DNA of 64,000 bases from Burkholderiales bacterium (GCA_021287185.1 JAJTAZ010000002.1:1-64000), one strand, 5' to 3'. Shown: positions 1 through 9,424, numbered from the stretch's first letter. Made by a program: numbers and translations. The notes: generated by a model from the letters alone, not told the origin.

Positions 1-57
1 ATGGTTGTATACCATGCCATCGGCTAAACTGAGTTGGGTGAGGTGCTTGATGCTCAT
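1..57 (-). CDS. 5' end of an unidentified gene, cut by the left edge
   Basis: An open frame of 19 codons begins with ATG at 55-57 on the minus strand and runs off the left edge (N-terminus MSIKHLTQLSLADG). A weak purine stretch (AAGAA) lies about 5 bases upstream, and a possible -10 (GATAAT) lies further out on the same strand. Too little is present to name the product. It is listed because the frame is open to the window boundary and the neighbouring tRNA operon ends well before it. Confidence 0.4.
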   Translation of the reverse strand, partial: MSIKHLTQLSLADGMVYNH

Positions 58-250
58 GTTCGTTTCTTGGTGTGTGTCGTTGGGTTGTGCGTATTATCTC
101 ATATCGGATGGGGTTTAATTAGTAGGGGTGCAAAGGTTTCCCTTTATTGACTTTATTAAGATTCTACAACTGCCCGTAAAATAAGGCTATAAATGCAAAT
201 AATATTAAATTTACCTTTTTTACCTTTTTCCATTGGTAACCGTCAATACA
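58..250. other. AT-rich intergenic stretch
   Basis: This lies between the truncated left-edge gene and the terminator of the tRNA operon. I see no credible coding frame. It holds long A/T runs and, on the minus strand, probable promoter elements for the left-edge gene. Confidence 0.4.
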
Positions 251-287
251 AAAAACGACAAGCTAATATTCTCCGCTTGTCGTTTTT
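251..287 (-). terminator. intrinsic terminator of the tRNA-Gly-Cys-Leu operon
   Basis: A perfect 13-bp inverted repeat (arms 251-263 and 275-287, AAAAACGACAAGC and its complement) encloses an 11-base loop. On the minus strand the stem is followed by a T-rich run. It sits about 70 bases beyond the 3' end of tRNA-Leu. The arms carry A/T tracts on both sides, so it could work in both directions. Confidence 0.8.
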
Positions 288-355
288 GTGTATTTAAATA
301 TTTACGCGGAATTTACGCTTGATACTTCCGCAAATCGCGTAAATCCTGTGTTTTT

Positions 356-449
356 TGGTGCCCAGGGCCGGAATCGAACCGGCACGCCCCTTATTCAGGT
401 AAGCGGCGGATTTTAAGTCCGCTGTGTCTACCAATTTCACCACCTGGGC
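356..449 (-). tRNA. tRNA-Leu (anticodon TAA)
   Basis: The reverse complement folds as a class II tRNA: a GCCCAGG/CCTGGGC acceptor stem, anticodon TAA in a GCGGACTTAAAATCCGC arm, a long variable arm, GGTTCGATTCC in the T arm and an encoded CCA end (356-358). It is the last gene of a three-tRNA operon. Confidence 0.95.
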
Positions 450-460
450 AACATCTTGAG

Positions 461-534
461 TGGAGGCGGAGGCCAGAATCGAACTGGCGTAGACGGCTTT
501 GCAAGCCGCTGCATAACCATTTTGCTACTCCGCC
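461..534 (-). tRNA. tRNA-Cys (anticodon GCA)
   Basis: The 74-nt cloverleaf has a GGCGGAG/CTCCGCC acceptor stem, anticodon GCA between GCGGC and GCCGT, a GGTTC-type T arm (AGTTCGATTC), discriminator U73 as expected for tRNA-Cys, and an encoded CCA. It lies 11 bases upstream of tRNA-Leu in the same transcript. Confidence 0.95.
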
Positions 535-557
535 GATTATGCTTGGTACTAAGAATA

Positions 558-590
558 AAGGGAAGCACGACGTAAACGACTGCTTCCCTT
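558..590 (-). other. hairpin in the spacer between tRNA-Gly and tRNA-Cys
   Basis: A perfect 10-bp inverted repeat (AAGGGAAGCA at 558-567 and TGCTTCCCTT at 581-590) has a 13-base loop. It lies in the 64-base spacer of the tRNA transcript. It could be a precursor-processing structure or a partial terminator, since the minus-strand 3' side continues into TATTCTTAG. There is no long T run, so full termination there is unlikely. Confidence 0.5.
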
Positions 591-598
591 AGAAAACT

Positions 599-674
599 TG
601 GAGCGGGAAACGAGGCTCGAACTCGCGACCTCAACCTTGGCAAGGTTGCGCTCTACCAACTGAGCTATTCCCGC
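599..674 (-). tRNA. tRNA-Gly (anticodon GCC)
   Basis: The 76-nt cloverleaf has a GCGGGAA/TTCCCGC acceptor stem, a D arm beginning TAGCTCAGTTGG, anticodon GCC, a T arm GAGTTCGAGCCTC, U73 and an encoded CCA. It is first in the operon, directly behind the promoter. Confidence 0.95.
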
Positions 675-690
675 GCTACAAGAGATTGAA

Positions 691-719
691 ATTATAAGCA
701 CTCAGCGCACTTGTGTCAA
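691..719 (-). promoter_or_regulatory. consensus sigma-70 promoter of the tRNA operon
   Basis: On the minus strand TTGACA (714-719) and TATAAT (691-696) are separated by exactly 17 bases, a perfect match to the sigma-70 consensus. The transcription start would fall near 684, about ten bases before the mature 5' end of tRNA-Gly. Such strength is typical of stable-RNA operons. Confidence 0.85.
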
Positions 720-880
720 GCGTTTGTCGAATTTTTTATTAAATATTTCATTCTATCGCAGTCTGTATCAGAGCCTCGACAAGGCGTTTGGTCTTTAACT
801 GCTTGTATTTACTGGTATTTATGTGTAGGATTTTGACCTTGATAAACATTGTCTCAATTGATAAGAAACGGTACACCAGC

Positions 881-1393
881 ATGGCGATTTTGCCCATATT
901 AAAATTCCCTGACCCTCGATTACACACCATCGCGCAACCTGTCACACAATTTGACGAGCACCTCCAACGCATTGTGGCAGATATGTTTGAAACCATGTAC
1001 GCGGCGCGCGGGGTTGGCTTGGCAGCCACACAAGTCGATATTCACCAGCGCATTGTGGTGATTGACACCTCAGAGGAGCGCAATGCGCCGACGGTTCTCA
1101 TCAATCCTGAAATCATTGCACAAAGTGCGGAGAAAAAAGACTGGGAGGAAGGTTGTTTGTCTGTCCCTGAAGTGTATGAAGTGGTTGCCCGTCCTGAGCG
1201 CGTTCGGGTGCGTGCACAAGATACCTCAGGTACTTTTTTTGAAATGGATTGCGACGAATTGCTTGCGGTGTGCGTACAACACGAGATTGACCACCTCAAT
1301 GGCAAGGTGTTTGTTCAGTATCTATCCAATTTAAAACTCAATCGCCTCAAAAATAAAATTAAAAAGCAACAACGCGAAAGCGTGTCATCATGA
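881..1393 (+). CDS. def: peptide deformylase
   Basis: A 170-residue enzyme that removes the N-formyl group from nascent proteins at the ribosome exit. All three family motifs are present: GVGLAATQ (about 44-51), EGCLS (89-93) and QHEIDHL (132-138). These supply the metal ligands Cys91, His133 and His137 and the catalytic Glu134. I chose the ATG at 881 ([12 protein letters not shown]) because homologues begin there; the frame stays open about 30 codons upstream without family similarity. The stop overlaps the fmt start by four bases (ATGA), so the two are probably translationally coupled. This is a classical pair, since Fmt adds the formyl group that Def removes. Confidence 0.95.
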   Translation: MAILPILKFPDPRLHTIAQPVTQFDEHLQRIVADMFETMYAARGVGLAATQVDIHQRIVVIDTSEERNAPTVLINPEIIAQSAEKKDWEEGCLSVPEVYEVVARPERVRVRAQDTSGTFFEMDCDELLAVCVQHEIDHLNGKVFVQYLSNLKLNRLKNKIKKQQRESVSS

Positions 1394-2352
1394 GGGTCAT
1401 GTTCGCAGGCACACCCGAGTTTGCAGCACAGGCTTTGGCAACCATCATCGATGCGGGTTTCGATGTCCCGTTGGTGTTGACACAACCCGACCGCCCCAGT
1501 GGACGCGGAATGAAACTGACACCCTCGGCCGTCAAACAAATTGCTTTGCAGCACAACATCCCCGTCGCACAACCGATTTCACTCAGACTAAACGGCAAAC
1601 ACCCCGAACAAGCCAATGAGGCGCGTGCGCAGATGGTCGCCGCAAAAGCGGATGTGATGGTGGTCGCGGCTTATGGTTTGATTTTGCCGCAAGATGTGTT
1701 GAATGTACCTAAACACGGCTGCATCAATATCCATGCGTCACTGCTCCCACGTTGGCGCGGTGCAGCGCCGATTCACCGCGCCATTGAAGCGGGCGACGCG
1801 CGCACAGGCATCACACTGATGCAGATGGATGCAGGTTTGGACACAGGCGATATGTTGGCGGTCGAATCCATGCCGATTTTGCCCACACACACCACGGCTT
1901 TGTTACACGATGAGTTGGCACACATGGGTGCACGCATGGTGGTCAACTATTTACAGCAACTTCAAGCAGGTCACGCACCCAAACCTGTGCCACAGCCGAC
2001 CGATGGCATTACATACGCCGAAAAAATCAGCAAAGCTGAATCCAAAATAGATTGGCATCAGTCCGCTGAGGTGCTCGCACGTAAAATTCGTGCATTAAAT
2101 CCTGCACCCGCTTGCGTCAGTGAATGGCAGCAACACCCGCTAAAAATTTGGGCAGCACAAGCGTCACAAACAATGCACACATCTGAGGCAGGGACGATAC
2201 TGGCGATTGACCAATCGGGCGTACACGTTGCTTGTGGACAAGGGATTTTGTGCATTACCGAAATGCAAAAGGCCGGCGGTAAGCGCAACAGTGCAACGCA
2301 AGTGGCGGACAGTCTAAAAATGGCGGCTCAATCTCAATTTACCACTGCCTAA
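1390..2352 (+). CDS. fmt: methionyl-tRNA formyltransferase
   Basis: A 320-residue enzyme that transfers a formyl group from 10-formyl-tetrahydrofolate to initiator Met-tRNA. The N-terminal Rossmann domain starts [13 protein letters not shown]. The catalytic signature [12 protein letters not shown] lies at about 113-124, and a C-terminal OB-like tRNA-binding domain follows from about 210. Length is normal for the family. It overlaps def by ATGA, and no terminator is visible between the two. Confidence 0.95.
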   Translation: MRVMFAGTPEFAAQALATIIDAGFDVPLVLTQPDRPSGRGMKLTPSAVKQIALQHNIPVAQPISLRLNGKHPEQANEARAQMVAAKADVMVVAAYGLILPQDVLNVPKHGCINIHASLLPRWRGAAPIHRAIEAGDARTGITLMQMDAGLDTGDMLAVESMPILPTHTTALLHDELAHMGARMVVNYLQQLQAGHAPKPVPQPTDGITYAEKISKAESKIDWHQSAEVLARKIRALNPAPACVSEWQQHPLKIWAAQASQTMHTSEAGTILAIDQSGVHVACGQGILCITEMQKAGGKRNSATQVADSLKMAAQSQFTTA

Positions 2353-2420
2353 AAAATCTCTCAAAACGCTTAAGGAAACACAGCGTCGTTGCGCCGCGCA
2401 TTCTGTTTCATCTGCAACCA

Positions 2421-2429
2421 TGCTAAAAT
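2421..2429 (+). promoter_or_regulatory. extended -10 promoter element in front of pdxA
   Basis: TGCTAAAAT matches an extended -10 (TGn plus TAAAAT). A poor -35-like TTCTGT lies 17 bases before it, at 2401-2406. The predicted start point is at or next to the ATG at 2435, which has no Shine-Dalgarno sequence. A leaderless or nearly leaderless pdxA message is therefore possible. Confidence 0.4.
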
Positions 2430-2434
2430 GCGCC

Positions 2435-3484
2435 ATGAATTCACACACACCTCCCATCGCCATCACCACGGGCGAACCTGCAGGCATTGGCCCACAAATC
2501 AGCATACTCGCAGCCTTGGCTTGGCAAGCGGCGCACCCACAGCAGCCCCTCATCCTCATTGGTGATTTATTGCATCTACGCGAGGTGGCGAAACGCTTTC
2601 AGATTCAAGCCGAGTTAATCCCCTCAACCGCGCTGGCCTCTTGGGACGATATGAGTGCTGTCGAGAAAGCCAGCACCCTCGTTGTTTGGCACTGTCCATT
2701 GTTTGCGCCCGTGAATTTGGGCGAACTGGATGTGGGCAATGCGCCGTACGTTTTGAACACTTTGGACATTGCCTTATTGGGTCTGAAAAATGGCACGTTC
2801 TCCGCCATGGTCACAGCCCCCGTGCACAAAGGCATCATCAATGATGCGGGCATCGCTTTCACAGGGCATACCGAATACCTCGCCGAATTCGCAGGCGTGG
2901 ATCAGGTGGTGATGATGCTTGCCGATGGGCGCGAAGTTGAACAACCTCTGCGTGTGGCATTGGCGACCAGACATTTGCCGTTATCCGCCGTATCTGCCGC
3001 CATCACCTCCGCAGGTTTAACGCGCACCATAGACATCCTCGCGCATGATTTAATCCACCACTTCGGTATTGCCAAACCGCGCATCTTAGTCACCGGTTTG
3101 AACCCACACGCGGGCGAAGGTGGGCACATGGGGCGCGAGGAAATCGACATCATCAACCCAGTGATTGCCACCGCGCAAGCACGTGGTTTGGATGTGCGCG
3201 GTGCGTATCCAGCCGACACACTGTTTCAGCCACACTACCTAAACCAAGCCGATGCGGTTTTGGCGATGTACCACGACCAAGGTTTGCCTGTGCTGAAATA
3301 CGTCAGTTTTGGACATGGGATTAACATCACCTTGGGTTTGCCATTCATTCGCACCTCGGTTGATCACGGCACTGCACTGGATCGAGCCAGCAGCGGCACG
3401 GCAGACGCAGGCAGTATGCAAGCCGCCATCCGTACAGCGGCGCGCATGGTACAGACAAAGTCAAATATCAAGGATGTTTCATGA
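2435..3484 (+). CDS. pdxA: 4-hydroxythreonine-4-phosphate dehydrogenase
   Basis: Oxidises 4-phosphohydroxy-L-threonine in the DXP-dependent route to pyridoxal 5'-phosphate. Family landmarks are [10 protein letters not shown] near the N-terminus, a TAPVHKG segment, the zinc-ligand regions around [10 protein letters not shown], and the C-terminal [16 protein letters not shown]. The start at 2435 gives 349 residues and begins [15 protein letters not shown]; an in-frame ATG at 2420 lies inside the probable -10 element. It overlaps rsmA by ATGA. pdxA-rsmA pairing is known in many proteobacteria. Confidence 0.93.
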   Translation: MNSHTPPIAITTGEPAGIGPQISILAALAWQAAHPQQPLILIGDLLHLREVAKRFQIQAELIPSTALASWDDMSAVEKASTLVVWHCPLFAPVNLGELDVGNAPYVLNTLDIALLGLKNGTFSAMVTAPVHKGIINDAGIAFTGHTEYLAEFAGVDQVVMMLADGREVEQPLRVALATRHLPLSAVSAAITSAGLTRTIDILAHDLIHHFGIAKPRILVTGLNPHAGEGGHMGREEIDIINPVIATAQARGLDVRGAYPADTLFQPHYLNQADAVLAMYHDQGLPVLKYVSFGHGINITLGLPFIRTSVDHGTALDRASSGTADAGSMQAAIRTAARMVQTKSNIKDVS

Positions 3485-4281
3485 ATTCATCGAGCACCCA
3501 CGCCGCACACATTGCGCGTAAACGCTTTGGACAAAATTTTTTGCAGGATGAATACATCATCGCCAGCATTGTCCACGCCATCAACCCATCGGATAACGAC
3601 TGTCTGATTGAAATCGGCCCAGGTTTGGCGGCATTGACCGAACCTTTGCTCAAAAATATTTCGCACATGCACGTGGTTGAACTTGACCGCGATTTGGTGG
3701 CTCGCTTACAGCAACGTTTTACGCCTGAGCAATTGACCATTCACAGCATAGACGCGCTCAAGTTCGATTTTCTCTCGATTCCCGCCGAGGGCAAAACGCG
3801 CAAAGTTGTGGGTAACTTGCCCTACAATATTTCCAGCCCCTTGCTGTTTCACCTCGTTGAATTTGCACCACACATTGATGTACAAGTATTCATGCTGCAA
3901 AAAGAAGTCATCGAGCGCATGGTCGCCGAACCTGCGACCAAAGCCTATGGGCGTTTGTCGGTCATGCTGCAATACCGTTACGAAATGACGCACTTATTCG
4001 ACGTACCCCCCCACGCATTCGTGCCCGCACCGAAAGTCACCTCGGCGGTGGTGCGCATGCTGCCGCGCAAGCCTGAGCAACTACTGGCAAAGGATGAAGC
4101 GCATTTGTCTAAACTGGTGGCTCTGGCATTTAGCCAACGGCGCAAAATGCTGCGCAACACTCTCGCAGAGATGGTGACGCAAGAACAACTCATTGCCTGC
4201 GACATCGCACCGACCGCACGTGCCGAAGAAGTTTCTGTGGCAAAATTTGTTCAATTGTCGAATTTTGTGTTGATGCAATAA
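3481..4281 (+). CDS. rsmA: 16S rRNA dimethyladenosine transferase (KsgA)
   Basis: Dimethylates the two adjacent adenines in the 3'-terminal helix of 16S rRNA, a late step and quality check in 30S assembly. At 266 residues it is full length. It shows the family opening RKRFGQNFL, the SAM-binding [11 protein letters not shown] (about 44-54), and the catalytic motif NLPYNISSP (about 112-120). The ATG overlaps the pdxA stop, so translation is probably coupled to it. Confidence 0.95.
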   Translation: MNSSSTHAAHIARKRFGQNFLQDEYIIASIVHAINPSDNDCLIEIGPGLAALTEPLLKNISHMHVVELDRDLVARLQQRFTPEQLTIHSIDALKFDFLSIPAEGKTRKVVGNLPYNISSPLLFHLVEFAPHIDVQVFMLQKEVIERMVAEPATKAYGRLSVMLQYRYEMTHLFDVPPHAFVPAPKVTSAVVRMLPRKPEQLLAKDEAHLSKLVALAFSQRRKMLRNTLAEMVTQEQLIACDIAPTARAEEVSVAKFVQLSNFVLMQ

Positions 4282-4330
4282 ATACGAGATATGCTTTATT
4301 TATGCACCATTAAGCAGTACACTGGACAAC

Positions 4331-4714
4331 ATGAATAAGTATCTGGCATCTTTGTGTTGGCTACTCATCACCGTATTTTCGGTGGTGCAGTTTGCTTTAC
4401 CTGTCGCATTCAATGCGCCTGAAGCGATGGTGCACACCACGATGGCAATGCACAACGAGACAACGGTGATGGTGACAGCGATAGCAACAGAAGATCATTG
4501 CACCACACAAAATAATTCCTATCATACGACACAACCATCTTGCACCGATGTGTTGTGCGCGTTCAGTTGTGCCTCACATTGTCTGAGCATTGTGCCATTG
4601 ACGATTGCGCAGACAAGCACACCGATGATGCAATTGCCGTTTGAGCCGCTCTCTGGCTTTAAACCCGAATATTCATCGATTCGACCAAACACCCCACCTC
4701 CAAAATCCGCCTAA
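4331..4714 (+). CDS. small secreted Cys/His/Met-containing protein, possibly copper-related
   Basis: A 127-residue protein of unrecognised family. An N-terminal hydrophobic segment (about 5-28) looks like a signal peptide. The mature part has several His and Met residues, and a Cys-rich stretch (CTDVLCAFSCASHC) lies near residue 80. These residues and its position just before a multicopper oxidase and a copper ATPase suggest periplasmic copper handling. That role is inferred; no named domain is visible. No strong ribosome binding site is seen at the ATG. Confidence 0.6.
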   Translation: MNKYLASLCWLLITVFSVVQFALPVAFNAPEAMVHTTMAMHNETTVMVTAIATEDHCTTQNNSYHTTQPSCTDVLCAFSCASHCLSIVPLTIAQTSTPMMQLPFEPLSGFKPEYSSIRPNTPPPKSA

Positions 4715-4874
4715 TTGTTCACCGTGCGTTTCATCGGGAGCCGCGCTGCATCGCCCAGGTTTCATCCACATCCATAATAAGTTAATGTGGGCTTGAATGA
4801 CTTGAGGATGATGCCGCTCACCGATGGATTGGTTTATTAAACTGAAACACCACTCAAACAATTAGGAGTTCATC

Positions 4875-6461
4875 ATGAATCGTCGTACATTTTTACGCTT
4901 TAGCCTAACCACTGGGGCACTGCTGGCAATGTCTGCTTGCAACAAATTACTTGGGCAATCCACCAACAATATGCAAGGTCATGGCATGCACTCAATGGGG
5001 CATGATATGTCTGACATGGCTGACATGATGGGTGGCTCAACCGCCTTGTTGCCTGTGGATGCGCTGCCCACAGGCGCGCCTTTAGCCACATTGGCACTGC
5101 TCAAAAACCTATCCACAGAGCCCAACACTTTTAAAGCCAACTTAACCGCCAAAGAAACTTCCATCGAATTGGTTAAAGGCAAACCAACCACGTTTTGGAC
5201 GTACAACGACCAAGTCCCAGGACCGCAAATTGTGGTCAACGAGGGTGATGCCGTCCAAATCACTTTCAGAAACTCCTTGTCTCAACCCTCGACCATTCAT
5301 TGGCACGGGCTGCCTGTGCCATCTGAGCAAGACGGTAACCCACACGACCCCGTCGCGCCGAACTCTGAGCGAGTGTACACATTCACTCTGCCCATCGGTT
5401 CGGCAGGCACATATTGGTATCACACCCACGCGCATGGCTATGCGGCTGAGCAAGCCTTTCGTGGACTGGCTGGCTCGTTGATTGTGAAAGCCAAAAACGA
5501 CCCCTTGGCGCATTTGCCTGAGCAACATTTACTGTTCTCTGATTTGCGTTTGGATACCAACGCACAAATCCCTGCCAATGACATGATGGACTGGATGAAC
5601 GGACGCGAGGGGCAATTCGTGTTGTGCAACGCCCAACGCCAACCGAACATCACCATCACAGGCACGCAACGCCTGCGCATTTGGAATGCGTGCAGTGCAC
5701 GTTACCTGAATTTAAATTTACCCAACTGCGAATTCATAGTAGTGGGTACCGATGGCGGTTTGCTCGAAGCCCCAGCCAAACCAGTGACCGAATTACTCAT
5801 AGCTCCTGCCGAGCGTTTTGAAGTGGTCGTTCGGACCAAACAATCAGGCACATTCCCGCTACAATCCCTGCCCTACAATCGACAAAAAATGATGGCAACA
5901 TTCACACCCGAAACCCTGACCTTGGCGAGCGTGACCATCGAAGCCTCTGAGCCGAACCTACCTGAACAACTGCGCACCATCGCACACATGGGCGCGGCCA
6001 CTGCTTCGAAAAAAGTCACGTTCAGCGAGATGAATATGAATCACATGATGGGACAGATGCAAGGTGGGGGCATGAATCACAATATGACTGGTATGGCAGG
6101 CATGAGCCAATCCCAAATGATGATGACGGGCATGTTTTACGTCAACGAAAAATCATTTGATATGAATCGCATTGATATGACCAGCAAGGTCAATGAGGTT
6201 GAAGAATGGCTATTGATCAATAATTCACATATGGATCACCCCTTTCACCTGCATGGCACACAGTTTGAAATCATTGAGTACATCCACAACGGGGTCAAAA
6301 CCCCGCCTACTTATCGTTCGCACAAAGACACCGTGAACCTGCGCCCCAATGAGCAAATACGGATTAAAACCGTACAACACTCAAAAGGTCTGCGCATGTT
6401 CCATTGTCACATTCTGGAGCATGAATCGGTCGGAATGATGGCGCAATTGATGGTGGAATAG
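4875..6461 (+). CDS. multicopper oxidase, Met-rich, probable Tat-exported lipoprotein
   Basis: A 528-residue periplasmic multicopper oxidase of the CueO/CopA type, probably oxidising Cu(I). The N-terminus carries a twin-arginine motif (NRRTFLRF) and a lipobox-like MSAC at Cys22. Copper ligand motifs are HWHG (about 142-145), HTHAHG (183-188), HPFHLHG (about 454) and HCHILEHE (510-517), with an axial Met near 521. Two Met-rich segments (about 33-52 and 389-420) resemble the CueO copper-binding insert. The start is supported by TAGGAG ahead of the ATG. CcoI follows 150 bases downstream. The exact substrate is not decided by the sequence. Confidence 0.9.
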   Translation: MNRRTFLRFSLTTGALLAMSACNKLLGQSTNNMQGHGMHSMGHDMSDMADMMGGSTALLPVDALPTGAPLATLALLKNLSTEPNTFKANLTAKETSIELVKGKPTTFWTYNDQVPGPQIVVNEGDAVQITFRNSLSQPSTIHWHGLPVPSEQDGNPHDPVAPNSERVYTFTLPIGSAGTYWYHTHAHGYAAEQAFRGLAGSLIVKAKNDPLAHLPEQHLLFSDLRLDTNAQIPANDMMDWMNGREGQFVLCNAQRQPNITITGTQRLRIWNACSARYLNLNLPNCEFIVVGTDGGLLEAPAKPVTELLIAPAERFEVVVRTKQSGTFPLQSLPYNRQKMMATFTPETLTLASVTIEASEPNLPEQLRTIAHMGAATASKKVTFSEMNMNHMMGQMQGGGMNHNMTGMAGMSQSQMMMTGMFYVNEKSFDMNRIDMTSKVNEVEEWLLINNSHMDHPFHLHGTQFEIIEYIHNGVKTPPTYRSHKDTVNLRPNEQIRIKTVQHSKGLRMFHCHILEHESVGMMAQLMVE

Positions 6462-6611
6462 CCCAAAAAAAACCTCGCAACTTGCCAGTCTAAGCAGCCC
6501 ATAAAAAACTGGGTTCGCAGTGGCAATTTTATGGCGTGCATGGATTTCAGATACCCCGTGCACGCTGATTTGCCGTAAAATGTTTGCATGTAAATCAACT
6601 GAACTGACCTT

Positions 6612-8879
6612 ATGAACTCGCCCAGAACAACCGAACCATCCCCTACTAATTCAAACCGCTTGACCGATGTGCAACTGCGCTTGGGCGGCATTGCTTGCGT
6701 GGCATGTACCGATTTAATCGAGCGCGATTTAAAAACCGCTGATGGTGTGGTCAATCCAACGGCAAATTACACTTTGCGCCGCGCATTCCTACAAATTGAC
6801 CCATCTAAAATCAGTGTCGATGCGGTGATTAAACGCATCGAAAAACTCGGCTATTACGCTTATCCTGAGTCGGCCAATGAGATGGGTGAAGCCGAGAAAC
6901 AAAACCAACGGCGTGAGTTTTTCCGTATGTTGGTGGCCGTGCTGTTGATGATGCAATCAATGATGTTTATGTATCCGTACTATTTTGAGCACACGGATAT
7001 GGACATGAGCACCAATATGTTGATGCGTTGGTCAAACTTATTTCTCACTTTACCCGCGGTGTTTTACTGCGCTTTACCGATTTTTCGAGGGGCTTGGGCA
7101 GAATGGCGATTGCGTCAAATTGGCATGGATACGCCTGTGACCATTGCGATTTGGGTGGCTTTTATTGCCAGCACGGTCGCAGTGTTCAAGGGCGAAGGAC
7201 ACTTGTATTTCGATTCGGTGACGATGTTTGTCGCTCTGTTGCTGGTGGTGCGTTACATTCAAAATCGTGCACTGAGTAAAGCAGGTTTGTATCTGAACAA
7301 TGTGCTGCAACATCAGCGCCTGTTCGCCGAGCGCGTGCAGGATTACCCCACGCAAAAAAACGCCCAACTCATTCCAGCCGAAGAACTTAAAATCGGTGAT
7401 GTGATTTTCATCGCCTCAGGTGAGGTCGTGCCACACGATGCCGAACTCATCGAAGGTCAAACCGCGTGTTCGCAAGCCCTGCTCACGGGCGAGAGTGTAC
7501 CGATTACCAAACGCGTCGGTGATGTTCTTTTGGCGGGCTCGATGAATATTGAGCAAGGGATTTATGCACGCATCACGCAGTCCAATGACCACTCTGAACT
7601 GGCGGCGATTGAGCGATTGGCGCACAAAGCAGCATTGCATAAACCCGCGCTGGCACTATTGGCAGAAAAAGCCGCGCGGGTATTTTTGTGGGGGTTGTTG
7701 TTGGTCAGTGCGGGGGCTGGGTTGTATTGGTATCAACACGACCCTTCGCGCGTGGTCGAGATTGTGGTGGCGGTATTGGTGATTACCTGTCCGTGCGCCT
7801 TGGCTTTGGCAGTGCCAACGGTGATGACCGCAGCGCAAAGCGCGCTCGCTGAGCGTCATGTGTTGGTGATTCAACCCGAAGCGATTGAGAAACTCGCCAA
7901 GGTCAATCAATACGTGTTTGATAAAACGGGCACGCTGACCGAAGACGTGCAAACCTTGCACACCGTGCATTTAAGCGAACACGCCGTAGCAATCAATATG
8001 ACTGAAGTGGACGCACTGCAAATTGCCGCAACGCTTGAGGCTGCCTCACGCCACCCAATCGCCCTCGCATTGCGCAAAGCACTGCAAGATTACAGCGTCC
8101 CAGAACGTATGAACGACGTGATGGCGATGGAACTGGTGGTCGGACAAGGGGTCACTGGGACGCTGTTGGAAAAACATTATCGCATCGGCAAACCGCCTTT
8201 CGCACTCAATCGAGAGCCACTCACCAATGAAATTCCCACAACCGAACAAGGTTATAGCGTGGCGGTATTGAGCGTGCAAAACGGTGATACTTGGGACGCA
8301 CTCGCGTGGTTCGCACTGTCAGATCGCACACGTACGGGCGCGCAAGCCTTGATAAAGCAACTGCAAAAAACCGCCAGCATTGCGCTGGTCAGTGGCGATA
8401 AAACCGATGTGGTACAGGGCTTCGCCCACAGCATTGGTTTGGATGCGCAAAACGTTGTGGCCAATGCACACCCTCAGGATAAACTCGACTGGGTACGCGC
8501 ACGCCAAGCCCAAGGTTACCGTATCGCGATGACGGGCGATGGGCTAAACGATGCGCCTGTATTGCAACAAGCCGACGTGGCGATTGCCATGGGGCAAGGC
8601 GCGTCTCTTGCACAAATGCAGGCGGATTTGGTCGTGCAATCCTCTGATTTAAATGACATTTATGCCGCACACATGATTGCGCGACGCACGCAGGTACTCA
8701 TAAAAGAAAATTTGGTGTGGGCAGTGTTGTACAATGTGATTGCGATTCCTTTGGCTGCAATGGGTTGGGTCACACCCATCGTCGCGACCATCGGCATGTT
8801 GGCTTCATCCATGATTGTGGTCACCAATTCTTTGCGAATTTTACGCTATCACCCCAATCTAAACCCCTCTGAGAATTGA
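6612..8879 (+). CDS. ccoI: copper-translocating P1B-type ATPase, cbb3 oxidase assembly (CcoI/FixI)
   Basis: A 755-residue heavy-metal P-type ATPase. An N-terminal HMA domain carries CVAC (29-32). The transmembrane metal site is CPCALALAVP (near 393), the phosphorylation motif is DKTGTLTE (near 437), and the hinge is GDGLNDAP (near 641). I call it CcoI rather than a CopA-type detoxifier because the next gene, one base away, is ccoS, a hallmark partner. CcoI supplies copper for the CuB centre of cbb3 oxidase. The rest of the oxidase genes lie about 19 kb away, so the set is split. Confidence 0.9.
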   Translation: MNSPRTTEPSPTNSNRLTDVQLRLGGIACVACTDLIERDLKTADGVVNPTANYTLRRAFLQIDPSKISVDAVIKRIEKLGYYAYPESANEMGEAEKQNQRREFFRMLVAVLLMMQSMMFMYPYYFEHTDMDMSTNMLMRWSNLFLTLPAVFYCALPIFRGAWAEWRLRQIGMDTPVTIAIWVAFIASTVAVFKGEGHLYFDSVTMFVALLLVVRYIQNRALSKAGLYLNNVLQHQRLFAERVQDYPTQKNAQLIPAEELKIGDVIFIASGEVVPHDAELIEGQTACSQALLTGESVPITKRVGDVLLAGSMNIEQGIYARITQSNDHSELAAIERLAHKAALHKPALALLAEKAARVFLWGLLLVSAGAGLYWYQHDPSRVVEIVVAVLVITCPCALALAVPTVMTAAQSALAERHVLVIQPEAIEKLAKVNQYVFDKTGTLTEDVQTLHTVHLSEHAVAINMTEVDALQIAATLEAASRHPIALALRKALQDYSVPERMNDVMAMELVVGQGVTGTLLEKHYRIGKPPFALNREPLTNEIPTTEQGYSVAVLSVQNGDTWDALAWFALSDRTRTGAQALIKQLQKTASIALVSGDKTDVVQGFAHSIGLDAQNVVANAHPQDKLDWVRARQAQGYRIAMTGDGLNDAPVLQQADVAIAMGQGASLAQMQADLVVQSSDLNDIYAAHMIARRTQVLIKENLVWAVLYNVIAIPLAAMGWVTPIVATIGMLASSMIVVTNSLRILRYHPNLNPSEN

Positions 8880-8880
8880 T

Positions 8881-9039
8881 ATGGACATTCTATTTTTGCT
8901 CATTCCTTTAAGCCTGCTTTTGGTGTTTGCCATCATCTATGCCATTTGGTGGGCCGTCAACAGCGGTCAGTTCGAAAACGTTGAAAAGCACGGGGATGAA
9001 ATTTTGTACGATGACGACGGTGTACACACACCCAAATAG
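8881..9039 (+). CDS. ccoS: cbb3-type cytochrome oxidase assembly protein CcoS
   Basis: A 52-residue single-span membrane protein. It starts MDILFLLIPLSLLL, continues through IWWAVNSGQFENVE, and ends in an acidic tail containing LYDDDG, the standard CcoS pattern. CcoS is needed for cofactor insertion into cbb3 oxidase. The ATG sits one base after the ccoI stop, implying coupling. The gene is short and easily missed by automated callers. Confidence 0.92.
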   Translation: MDILFLLIPLSLLLVFAIIYAIWWAVNSGQFENVEKHGDEILYDDDGVHTPK

Positions 9040-9049
9040 GTGAAGCGAC

Positions 9050-9415
9050 ATGAACCTCGAACAATGGCGTGAATACCTACTGAGTTTCCCCGCGAGTGTT
9101 GAGGAAATGCCCTTTGGCCCCGAGGTATTGGTGTACAAAGTGGCAGGTAAAATGTTCGCGCTGCTCAGTTGGCAAGACGAGCCGATGAGCATCAACCTTA
9201 AATGCGAGCCCAACCTCGCTCTGCAACTGCGCGACACTTATCCACAAGTCACGGCAGGCTACCACATGAATAAAAAACACTGGAACACCGTGGTCATGGA
9301 TGGTGTTTTAGAAGATACGCACATCAAGGAATGGGTACAGGCCTCTTACGATTTGATTTACAACAGTCTGCCAAAAGCAACTCAAGTGCAGTTGCGTGTA
9401 GAACACAGTAGTTAG
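9050..9415 (+). CDS. MmcQ/YjbR family protein
   Basis: A 121-residue protein of the MmcQ/YjbR fold. The usual landmarks are visible: FPASVEEMPFGPEVLVYKVAGKMF is a family-typical opening stretch, followed by SINLKCEP, YHMNKKHWNTV and a C-terminal helix with SYDLIYNSLP. Family members are small cytoplasmic proteins with a DNA-binding-like CyaY fold; their role is not established. It lies 10 bases after ccoS and may be co-transcribed with ccoIS. Confidence 0.85.
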   Translation: MNLEQWREYLLSFPASVEEMPFGPEVLVYKVAGKMFALLSWQDEPMSINLKCEPNLALQLRDTYPQVTAGYHMNKKHWNTVVMDGVLEDTHIKEWVQASYDLIYNSLPKATQVQLRVEHSS

Positions 9416-9424
9416 GATTTTTGT

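Noticed and set aside
6560..6611. FNR-like site (TTTGCATGTAAATCAAC) before ccoI
   Set aside because: Only one half matches the consensus and the spacing is off by one base.
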